From a bacterium (GTDB lineage: Bacteria > Patescibacteriota > Minisyncoccia > UBA6257 > JAGGUH01): 14,971 nt of DNA. Numbering within the stretch: the stretch's first letter is position 1; the number at the start of each line of letters is the position of its first letter. Shown here in pieces: positions 1 to 5,854 of this stretch. The stretch covers positions 1 through 14,971 of the forward strand of contig JAGGUH010000016.1 in the NCBI GenBank assembly GCA_021158645.1. The letters run 5' to 3'. The notes under the pieces are model-generated. The model saw only the letters and a program-made list of their open reading frames with translations. It ran no database searches and was not told where the DNA came from. The position numbers and the translations under genes were made by a program.

Positions 1-1314
1 ATGGAGATTCAACAAATTGTTGAACAAAATCCTTGGTGGGAAGATAAGGAAAAAATTAAAGAAGATGAAAAAGTAAAAGAGGCCTTATCTAAAAAACACC
101 CTTTATTTTTTGAATTTAAGGAAGGAAATTTTTTGATTGTTGGACCAAGACAGGTTGGAAAAACAACTTTTCTTAAATTAATGATTAAAAATCTAATTGA
201 AAAAGGAATTGATTCAAAAAAATTAATTTATTTTTCTTGTGAGCCCTTAAAAAATTTTAATGAAATTATTGAGATTGTTAGATTTTCTGATACTTTGCTT
301 TCTGGCAAAAAATATTTCTTTTTTGATGAAATTACCTTTGTTAAAGATTGGCAGAAAGCAATAAAATACATTTTGGATTCTTCTTTAAAAAAGGAAAAAA
401 CATTTTATATTTCTGGCTCCTCATCTTTGGCTTTAAAAAAAGAAACTTTTCCTGGTCGAGATTTAAAAAAATTTAATTTTCTGCCTTTATCTTTTAAAAA
501 ATTCTGTCAAGTTTTTGGAAGCAAAAATCTAAAGGAAAAAATTGAAGAAAAAGAAACAAAAAATATTGAAATTAAAAAAATCTCTCAAAAAGCCAAAGAA
601 TTTCTTTTCTTTTTTAAAGAAATTTCTTTTTTATTTGAGAAATACCTTAAATGTGGTGGTTTTCCTAGAAGTATGTATGAACTAATGGAAGAAGGAAAAA
701 TCAAAGAAGAGACCTATGAAATTTATTGGAACTGGTTAGTTTCTGATATTGCTAAAATTGAAAGAAGCGAAAGAATTACCCGAGCAATTTTAATTGCTCT
801 TTTAAAAAATTATGGAACTAAATTTTCTTTAAATTCAGTGGCTAAAGAAATGGAAATTGGTTCTCATATTACTATTCGTGAGTATTTGGAAATTTTAGAA
901 GAACTTTTTGTTTTGCGAAATATTTTTCCTTTTGATTTTTCAAAAAAAACCGAAGTTTTCAGGAAAATGAGAAAAGTTTATTTCATCGATCCTTTTCTTT
1001 TTTCTGTTTTTAAGAAGATTTTAACTAAAAGATTAGTTGAGGAAAGAGAAATTTCTTTAATTATTGAAGGAGTTGTCGCCGAGCATTTAATAAGAACCTT
1101 TAAAAATATTTTTTATCTCTCTTTTAGAAAAGAAATAGATTTTTTTATAGAGGACTGTGGCATTGAAGTTAAGTGGCAATCTAAATTGACCCCCAAAGAT
1201 TTTCCTAAAATTGATTTAAAGCAAAAAATTCTTCTTTCTAAATCTGATTTTCAGTTTTTTAAAGAAGAAAGAATATTAATTCTGCCAGTAAGTATTTTTT
1301 TGATAATGATATAA
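1..1314 (+). CDS. AAA-family ATPase with DUF4143-type C-terminal domain
   Basis: Predicted P-loop ATPase of the AAA_14/DUF4143 group, 437 residues, a usual size for the family. Seen: Walker A GPRQVGKTT (residues 48-56), Walker B YFFFDE (105-110), a sensor-like YISGSS (136-141), the FPGRD...LPLSF segment (150-164), and GGFPRS (219-224). The C-terminal part carries VYFIDPFL (326-333), IEGVVAEHL (355-363) and EIDFFIEDCGIEVKW (378-392), whose D380...E389-V-K391 arrangement matches the PD-(D/E)XK-like fold of DUF4143. Members are common in archaea and CPR bacteria, often in accessory regions; their cellular role is poorly known. The ATG is base 1 of the window, so a longer start upstream cannot be excluded, but the N-terminal NPWW motif close to the start is typical of such proteins. 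It lies upstream of, and co-directional with, the HEPN/MNT remnants. Domain assignment is confident; function is not. Confidence 0.88.
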   Translation: MEIQQIVEQNPWWEDKEKIKEDEKVKEALSKKHPLFFEFKEGNFLIVGPRQVGKTTFLKLMIKNLIEKGIDSKKLIYFSCEPLKNFNEIIEIVRFSDTLLSGKKYFFFDEITFVKDWQKAIKYILDSSLKKEKTFYISGSSSLALKKETFPGRDLKKFNFLPLSFKKFCQVFGSKNLKEKIEEKETKNIEIKKISQKAKEFLFFFKEISFLFEKYLKCGGFPRSMYELMEEGKIKEETYEIYWNWLVSDIAKIERSERITRAILIALLKNYGTKFSLNSVAKEMEIGSHITIREYLEILEELFVLRNIFPFDFSKKTEVFRKMRKVYFIDPFLFSVFKKILTKRLVEEREISLIIEGVVAEHLIRTFKNIFYLSFRKEIDFFIEDCGIEVKWQSKLTPKDFPKIDLKQKILLSKSDFQFFKEERILILPVSIFLIMI

Positions 1315-1390
1315 ATTTTAAAATAATTAGAGTTTTTCATTTGATTTTCTTTTTATGCAATGACTTTTTCATCGCCAAAAATTTGGATTT

Positions 1391-1399
1391 TGGTAGAAT
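1391..1399 (+). promoter_or_regulatory. Extended -10 promoter of the mntA-hepT pair
   Basis: TGGTAGAAT is a TGn extended -10 element with hexamer TAGAAT at 1394-1399. No convincing -35 hexamer lies at the right distance, which extended -10 promoters tolerate. The expected start of transcription is near 1406, three bases before the mntA ATG at 1409, so the message would have almost no leader and no ribosome binding site. In DNA this AT-rich a chance match is possible. Confidence 0.4.
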
Positions 1400-1408
1400 T
1401 AAAGTAAA

Positions 1409-1800
1409 ATGAAGAAAAATTTTTTAAAAAAACTTCAGCTAATTTTTAATTTTTATCCCCAGATAAAACTGGTTTATTTTTTTGGTTCAAGAGCTCAAAA
1501 AAAGAAGGTCCATTAAGCGATTATGATTTTGCTTTTTATTTAGATGAAAAAGACAAAAAGAAAATTTCAGAAATTCAATTTGAATTGATGGACAAAATTA
1601 GCCGAATTTTAAAAACTGATAAAATTGATGTGGTAATGCTTAATTTAGTTGAAAGTCCAGAATTAAAGTATAATATCATTAAAGAAGGAAAATTGATTTA
1701 TGAAAAACCTCCTTTTAAAGTTTTAATTGAGCCAAAAATTCTTCAAGAATTTTTTGATTTTCAAATAATGTTAAAAAAATATAATTTAACTCAATCTTAA
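1409..1800 (+). pseudogene. mntA: MNT-type nucleotidyltransferase antitoxin, frameshifted at an A7 tract
   Basis: Minimal nucleotidyltransferase of the MntA antitoxin family, which AMPylates its partner HepT. From ATG 1409 the frame reads VYFFGSRAQ and then stops at TAA 1514-1516. One frame back, from GAA 1504 on, the rest of the domain continues to TAA 1798-1800 (EGPLSDYDFAFYLD, then DVVMLN). Joined, the product is about 130 residues, a normal length, with an intact GSX10DXD motif spanning the junction. The junction is the A7 run 1497-1503; one more A would restore the frame. In the zero frame it reads C-AA AAA AAG, which contains A AAA AAG, the canonical -1 slippery heptamer, and a -1 slip there gives exactly the right downstream frame. 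It may therefore be a pseudogene, a phase-variable gene, a slippage-expressed gene or an assembly error. Family assignment is confident; functional status is unknown. Confidence 0.75.
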
Positions 1801-1808
1801 AAAAATTT

Positions 1809-2235
1809 ATGACCAATATTTCTGTGATCGAAAATAAAATTAGTCATCTTCAAAAGTATTTGAAGATTTTAAAAAGATACCAAAAAAAAGTATAGTCAAC
1901 AACAAATTGAAAAAGATGTTGATATTAGAGGAATGGTAGAAAGATATCTTTATTTAGATTGTCAATCAGCAATTGATTTAGCGGAAGCAGTCATTGCTTT
2001 TAAAGATTTTAGAAAACCCACTACTTTAAGCGAGAATTTTTACATTTTAAATGAAGAAAAAATAATTTCTGGTGTTTTAACTGAAAAAATGATTAAAATG
2101 ACTGAATTTCGAAATATAGTTGCTTATGATTATACAAAAATAAATTATGAAATTCTCTATGATGTCTTTCAAAACAGATTAAAAGATTTTGAAGAGTTCC
2201 TAAAAGAAATTAAAGAGAAATTAAGAATTTTTTAA
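1809..2235 (+). pseudogene. hepT: HEPN-type toxin (HepT/DUF86-like), frameshifted at an A8 tract and lacking the catalytic His
   Basis: HepT-like HEPN ribonuclease, partner of the upstream MNT gene, starting 8 bases after its stop. From ATG 1809 the frame ends at TAG 1893-1895, just after the A8 run 1882-1889. The next frame, entered at about TAT 1891, continues to TAA 2233-2235 (YSQQQIEKDVDIRGMVERYL onward). Deleting one A would give a protein of about 141 residues, normal for the family. The helical core (LYLDCQSAIDLAEAVIA) and the signature region are recognisable, but the family RX4HXY motif reads RNIVAYDY: the catalytic histidine codon is TAT rather than CAT, while the tyrosine that MntA AMPylates is kept. 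The frameshift plus the lost histidine suggest a disabled toxin. The first clear in-frame ATG after the shift is 1933. The stop overlaps the stop of the convergent prenyltransferase gene. Confidence 0.75.
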
Positions 2236-3314
2236 TATCTTCTTTGGGAAAGATAAAGACAAAGAAAAGCAAGTTTTTCTTTAATTTTTTTTGGAAAATC
2301 TGATTTTTCAATAATTTCTTTTGCCTTTAAAAATAAATCTTCGGCAAGATTTTGGGAATATTCTTTTGCTTTTGTTTTTTTAAAAATTTCTTTAATTTTT
2401 TCTGCTTTTTCTTTGGTAATTTTTGGATTACCATACCATTTTTCTAAAAATTTTTTATCATTTTTTTTAGTTAATTTGTAGGCGAAATAAAAAAGTAAAG
2501 TTTTTTTACCTTGGTAGATGTCAGAAAAAGTTGATTTTCCAGTTTTTGTTTTTTTTCCAAAAACTCCTAAAACGTCATCTTGAATTTGAAAAGCAATTCC
2601 CATTGGAATAGCAATTTTTTCTATTTTCTCTAAAAAATTCTCTTTTACACCAGAAAACATTACTCCCAACCATAATGGTCCTACAAAACTATATCTCGCG
2701 GTCTTGTAAAAATAAACTGAAATTATTTCTTTAAAAGAAACTTTAGATTTTTTTTCTAAAATTATATCTTGACTTTGTCCAAAAATGACATCATCAACAA
2801 TTTTTATAAAATTTGAGAAAATTTTATAAAATTCTTGTGAGTTTTTTATAGAATTTTCCAAAAATGTTTCTAAACAAAAATCAAAGCACAAATCTCCTAA
2901 AATTATTGCAACTGAATTTCCAAAATGTTCTGTCTTTAAATCACTTTTAATTTTATATTGTTTTTTTCCTATTTTTTGATAATAAAAATTTAAAGTTGGT
3001 TTATTGTGTCTCAAAAAATCTTGATCGATAATATCATCGTGAATTAAAAGATATGAGTGAAGAAGTTCTAAAAAAATAGATGCTTTTAAAACTTTTTTGG
3101 TAAGTTTTTTTCCAGAAAATTCAAACCCGAAGCAAAAAAGAATTGGTCTTAATCTTTTTCCTCCACCAAGACAAAAATTCTTTAAATTTTTAATTAAAAT
3201 TTTCCGCTCTTTTTCTTTTGCTTCTTTTATTTTTCTTTCAAAAAATTCTTCTAAATAAAAATTAATTTCTTTTTGATTTTTTTTAATTTCCTTTAAAAAT
3301 TTCTCTATTTTCAT
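2232..3314 (-). CDS. Trans-isoprenyl (polyprenyl) diphosphate synthase
   Basis: Head-to-tail prenyltransferase that condenses isopentenyl diphosphate with an allylic diphosphate, presumably to make a lipid or quinone precursor. Seen in 360 residues: GGKRLRP (51-57), the first Asp-rich motif HDDIID (92-97), GQSQD (179-183), YKTARYSF (203-210) and the second Asp-rich region QIQDDVLGVFG (243-253), followed by TGK and GKKT. DDVLGVFG in place of DDxxD is the form common in IdsA-type geranylgeranyl/polyprenyl synthases. Length is slightly above the usual 300-350. Chain length cannot be read reliably from sequence; two bulky residues before the first motif (YLL, 88-90) are the place to look. ATG 3314 is preceded by TAAAAT only six bases upstream, and there is no Shine-Dalgarno. 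It is a single-gene unit, facing the toxin-antitoxin block tail to tail. Confidence 0.92.
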   Translation of the reverse strand: MKIEKFLKEIKKNQKEINFYLEEFFERKIKEAKEKERKILIKNLKNFCLGGGKRLRPILFCFGFEFSGKKLTKKVLKASIFLELLHSYLLIHDDIIDQDFLRHNKPTLNFYYQKIGKKQYKIKSDLKTEHFGNSVAIILGDLCFDFCLETFLENSIKNSQEFYKIFSNFIKIVDDVIFGQSQDIILEKKSKVSFKEIISVYFYKTARYSFVGPLWLGVMFSGVKENFLEKIEKIAIPMGIAFQIQDDVLGVFGKKTKTGKSTFSDIYQGKKTLLFYFAYKLTKKNDKKFLEKWYGNPKITKEKAEKIKEIFKKTKAKEYSQNLAEDLFLKAKEIIEKSDFPKKIKEKLAFLCLYLSQRRY

Positions 3315-3320
3315 AAATTT

Positions 3321-3355
3321 ATTTTACTTGTAGTTGTTAACCGTTTTGGTAACAA
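3321..3355 (-). promoter_or_regulatory. Possible -10 element and operator-like inverted repeat before the prenyltransferase gene
   Basis: On the minus strand TAAAAT (3321-3326) ends six bases before the ATG, which would give a leaderless message. No -35 hexamer sits 17 bases upstream. Instead there is an inverted repeat, TTGTTAACC (3334-3342) against GGTAACAA (3348-3355), with one bulged base, overlapping the -35 area. This looks like a repressor or activator site, but the protein that would bind is unknown. Confidence 0.35.
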
Positions 3356-3363
3356 TTTGATTA

Positions 3364-3428
3364 TTTCCCTCCCCCTTCTTTCTTCCCCCTCCCTAAGGGA
3401 GGGGGAAGATTTAGAAGGGGGAGGGAAA
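3364..3428. repeat. Nested C/G-rich palindrome (extragenic repeat)
   Basis: Two inverted repeats lie one inside the other. The outer arms are 16 nt (3364-3379 with 3413-3428, core CCCTCCCCCTTCT). The inner arms are 13 nt (3381-3393 with 3397-3409, core CTTCCCCCTCCC) around a TAA loop. The whole folds into a hairpin of about 29 pairs with a small internal loop. Runs of three to five G on each strand, in the order G3-G5-G5-G3, could also form quadruplexes. It lies between the nucleotidyltransferase and prenyltransferase genes, stands out strongly against the AT-rich surroundings, and has no U-tract on either side, so it is not a classical terminator. It is probably a REP/MITE-like extragenic element. 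Confidence 0.8.
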
Positions 3429-3485
3429 AAGTTTTAAAAAATTATTATCGAAGTGATTAGATAGTACATTTTACTTATTATTCTA

Positions 3486-3509
3486 CTTACGTGCTTTAAA
3501 GCACGTAAG
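3486..3509. repeat. 24-nt perfect palindrome over the nucleotidyltransferase stop codon
   Basis: CTTACGTGCTTT (3486-3497) is followed directly by its exact complement (3498-3509). The palindrome spans the last codons (Tyr-Val-Leu) and the TAA stop of the minus-strand gene. It would form a strong cruciform or RNA hairpin, but no U-run follows on the minus strand (the next bases are TAGAATAATAAG), so termination here would be weak or Rho-like. It may instead protect the 3' end or be a binding site. Confidence 0.8.
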
Positions 3510-4449
3510 CAGAGAGAAAATTATGAATTTTTTCTTCTAACTTAATTTCTTTTGAAATGTTAAGATGAATTTCAATTCTTTTATCAGAAACTTCAATTCT
3601 TTTGGGAGTATTAATTTGATAACTTCTTAAAAAAGAATTTATCCTTCTAATTTGAATTTTTTTTAGAAGTTTTTCTACAAAATTTCCGAATTTTCCCTTT
3701 AAAATTTCTTCTAAAAGTTTTTTAAAAAATGAATCTTTAAATTCAAAACTTTTTTCTTTTTCAAAATCAGTTTGACTAAAATAAGAATAATTTTTTTGCC
3801 AATTGTTTTTTTCAAAAAATTTTAAAAAAATCTCTTTTTTTCCGTAGATAAAAATTAAGTTTAAAAATTCGGTTGCTCTAAAATAATTTTTTAAAAAATT
3901 CATTGAATCTAAACTAAGAAAACAGGAAAGACAAATTTTGTTTTCCGAAGTTTTTTTGGAATGAACTAGCCCTTTTCTTCTGGCAAAAAGAATTTCATAC
4001 AAAAGCAAGGCAAAAAATCTTAAAGTCCAAATTCTTCCATTTTTTGCAATTAAAATTAAATCAAAATCGCTTTCTTTTTTTACATTACCAACTGCCATCG
4101 AACCACAAACAAAAGTTCCTTCTAAAAATGGCAAATATCTTAAAAATTTTGTTAATTTTTTTAATTTTTGAAATTTTTTATCGAATAAAATGTCTCGAGA
4201 AATTCTCTTTTCAACTAAAAAACTTTTTCCTTTTAAAAAATAAAAACCATATTTTTTCTCAATTATTTTTTTTAAGTTTTCTGAATTTTCTAAAAGAAAA
4301 ACAACTTCAAATAAGGTTGTTTTTTCTGGACTTGTTTTTTTCAACCTAAAAAGATTTTTCCAAACCTCAAAAGAAGTTGCTGGTTTTTCAAAAAAATCAA
4401 AAATTTTTAAAGTTAAAAAAATTTCTAATTCTTTTAAAGAAAGTTTCAT
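3496..4449 (-). CDS. Nucleotidyltransferase-fold protein with N-terminal winged-helix-like region
   Basis: 317 residues of unknown specific function. A pol-beta-type nucleotidyltransferase core is seen at about 100-190: GTFVCGSMAVG, then DFDLILI, matching GSX10DXD with Gly116-Ser117 and Asp128/Asp130, and a later hydrophobic strand KICLSCFLSLD (171-181) that could supply the third acidic residue (Asp181). The first 75 or so residues look like a winged helix (KIFDFF...SFEVWKNLF...YGFYFLKG), suggesting nucleic-acid or regulatory contact; this is an inference. The remaining 120 residues are lysine-rich with no motif I know. ATG 4449 begins one base after the ackA stop, so the two genes are almost certainly co-transcribed and translationally coupled. 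It resembles MntA in the motif only; no HEPN gene is adjacent. The 3' end lies in a 24-nt palindrome. Confidence 0.8.
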   Translation of the reverse strand: MKLSLKELEIFLTLKIFDFFEKPATSFEVWKNLFRLKKTSPEKTTLFEVVFLLENSENLKKIIEKKYGFYFLKGKSFLVEKRISRDILFDKKFQKLKKLTKFLRYLPFLEGTFVCGSMAVGNVKKESDFDLILIAKNGRIWTLRFFALLLYEILFARRKGLVHSKKTSENKICLSCFLSLDSMNFLKNYFRATEFLNLIFIYGKKEIFLKFFEKNNWQKNYSYFSQTDFEKEKSFEFKDSFFKKLLEEILKGKFGNFVEKLLKKIQIRRINSFLRSYQINTPKRIEVSDKRIEIHLNISKEIKLEEKIHNFLSAYVL

Positions 4450-4450
4450 T

Positions 4451-5479
4451 TTAAAAATAATGTTTGGTTCTTTTTAAAAACAATAAAATCTCTTTTGCAA
4501 TTTGATATTCTTCATTGGTTTCAACTTTTAATATCTTTGGAATTTTAAATGGAAAATCTTCTAAAATTAAATTTCTTATTCTTGAAGATTTAAACCCAAT
4601 AGTGCCTCCAAAAACAATAGCATCTACTCTTTTTAAAATTCCATAATAGGCATAAAGATACTTTCTGATTCTTTTTATAAAAATCTCAAGGGCTAATTTT
4701 GAATTTTTGTCCTTCTTTTTTTCCAACTCTTTGAAATTTGAAATATCAGAGATTGCTTTAAGGCCACTTTCTTGATTGAGAATTTTTTTAATTTTATCTA
4801 ATTTTATTCTTTCTAAAAGAAAAAGTAAAACTCCGGGATCTAAATCACCAATTCTTGTTGTCATTATTAATCCCTCTAACGGCGAAAATCCCATTGAAGT
4901 TTCTATTGGCTTTCCTTTTTTAATTGCTGTCATTGAAGCCCCACCACCTAAATGAATTGTAATTAAATTTAACTTTTCTAAAGGTTTTTTTAAAATTTCT
5001 GATGCTTTTATTAAAAGATATTTATGCGAAATACCATGAAATCCCAATCTAAAAATTTGATATTTTTCAATAATTTCTTTTGGCAAAGGATAAATTCTTG
5101 AACTTAAAGGAAGATCTTTAAAAAACTGGGTATCAAAAACGGCAAAATGTTTTGCTTTTTTAAATTTCTCTTTGGCAATTTTAATTGCTAAAAGTTGAAA
5201 AGGGTTATGCAAAGGAGCAATTTCACAGCCAATTTCAATTTCTTTTAAAACTTCTTTGTTTATTTCTTTTATCTCATAAAATCTTCCCCAAACAACTCGA
5301 GAGCCAACAATTTTAATCTTTGGTTTTAATTTTTCTAAATAATCAAATTCTTTTTTAATTGATATTTTTGCTGAATTCAAATTAAAATATTCTTTTTTTC
5401 TTTGAAAAATTAATTCTAAATTTCTCGAGTAAAGTTTCCATTTTATTGATTGAGAACCACAATTTAAAACTAAAATCAT
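4451..5479 (-). CDS. ackA: Acetate kinase family protein, short and with an altered Mg-binding site
   Basis: ASKHA-fold kinase expected to interconvert acetate + ATP and acetyl phosphate + ADP. Motifs seen: NCGSQSIK (6-13), GSRVVWG (59-65), APLHNP (88-93), FDTQF (115-119), GFHGISH (146-152), HLGGGAS (176-182), SMGFSPLEGLIMTTRIGDLDP (within 195-215), DAIVFGGTIGF (286-296) and TNEE (321-324). Residues equivalent to Methanosarcina AckA Asn7, Arg91, His123, Asp148, His180 and Arg241 are kept (N6, R61, H91, D116, H148, R209). The GIGEN glutamate (Glu384 there), which helps bind Mg, is Phe296. The protein has 342 residues against about 400. No phosphotransacetylase gene is in view. ATG 5479 follows a good promoter by 12 bases. 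It probably makes ATP from acetyl phosphate in a fermenter, but the Phe makes substrate and activity uncertain. Confidence 0.87.
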   Translation of the reverse strand: MILVLNCGSQSIKWKLYSRNLELIFQRKKEYFNLNSAKISIKKEFDYLEKLKPKIKIVGSRVVWGRFYEIKEINKEVLKEIEIGCEIAPLHNPFQLLAIKIAKEKFKKAKHFAVFDTQFFKDLPLSSRIYPLPKEIIEKYQIFRLGFHGISHKYLLIKASEILKKPLEKLNLITIHLGGGASMTAIKKGKPIETSMGFSPLEGLIMTTRIGDLDPGVLLFLLERIKLDKIKKILNQESGLKAISDISNFKELEKKKDKNSKLALEIFIKRIRKYLYAYYGILKRVDAIVFGGTIGFKSSRIRNLILEDFPFKIPKILKVETNEEYQIAKEILLFLKRTKHYF

Positions 5480-5491
5480 TTTTATTTTTAA

Positions 5492-5520
5492 ATTTTAATA
5501 TTTTAAAAAAACAAAGTCAA
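5492..5520 (-). promoter_or_regulatory. Promoter of ackA, near-leaderless
   Basis: Minus strand: TTGACT (5515-5520), a 17-base spacer, TAAAAT (5492-5497). Transcription should start about six bases before the ATG at 5479, leaving no room for a Shine-Dalgarno sequence. The hexamers each match consensus at 5 of 6 positions. Confidence 0.65.
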
Positions 5521-5644
5521 ATTATTTATAACTTTTTGCTGCTAAAACTAAAATTTAAAAATTCTTTAAATTTTCTTTAAATACTGACCGTTAAAAACAA
5601 AAATTTTTTGTAGATTCTTATAAAAAATCGGAAATCATTGCAGC

Positions 5645-5809
5645 ATGGCTTATACTGAAACCGGAAATTATACTGGTTACGGACTTTCAATAGATGTTGG
5701 AGTCTCCGCCGGAGCCAGTGCCGGTTCTTACGCATTTTCTGCCACAGTTGGAGACGCCCATGGAATCAGTGACGCCTGGAGCAACATTACAATTACCATA
5801 CTACCCTAA
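5645..5809 (+). CDS. Short GC-rich ORF resembling the end of an Ig-like surface-protein repeat
   Basis: ORF of 54 codons from ATG 5645 to TAA 5807-5809; the nearest upstream in-frame stop is TAA 5621. The product is rich in Gly, Ala, Ser, Thr and Tyr (MAYTETGNYTGYG..., ending GDAHGISDAWSNITITILP). Its alternating pattern and ending look like the last strands of an Ig-like or cadherin-like repeat of a secreted surface protein; I cannot name a family. GC is about 49% over 5641-5806, far above its neighbours, with GCC, ACC, GTC, TCC and AGC codons that they rarely use. There is no signal peptide, no clear promoter and no good ribosome site (GGAAA about 10-14 bases upstream at best). A strong terminator follows on the same strand. 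It is most likely the 3' end of a larger acquired gene left with its own terminator, or a small foreign gene. The AT-rich stretch 5480-5620 shows no coding remnant. Confidence 0.4.
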   Translation: MAYTETGNYTGYGLSIDVGVSAGASAGSYAFSATVGDAHGISDAWSNITITILP

Positions 5810-5826
5810 ATAAGGGCCCTTAATTT

Positions 5827-5854
5827 AAGGAGAGGCGAATGCCTCTCCTTTTTT
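5827..5854 (+). terminator. Intrinsic terminator after the GC-rich ORF
   Basis: A perfect 10-bp stem, AAGGAGAGGC (5827-5836) against GCCTCTCCTT (5841-5850), with loop GAAT and a U-run to 5854 on the plus strand. A 12-nt palindrome TAAGGGCCCTTA (5811-5822) precedes it. The U-tract runs only on the plus strand and reaches the stop codon of the convergent mutM gene, so this signal belongs to the GC-rich ORF. The hairpin could still help end mutM transcription. Confidence 0.85.

Noticed and set aside
1315..1408. Extra short gene between the ATPase and mntA
   Set aside because: The 94-base gap holds only short AT-rich strings and the candidate promoter.
3364..3428. G-rich hairpin as an intrinsic terminator
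   Set aside because: Neither strand has a U-tract after the stem; the bases that follow are A-rich.
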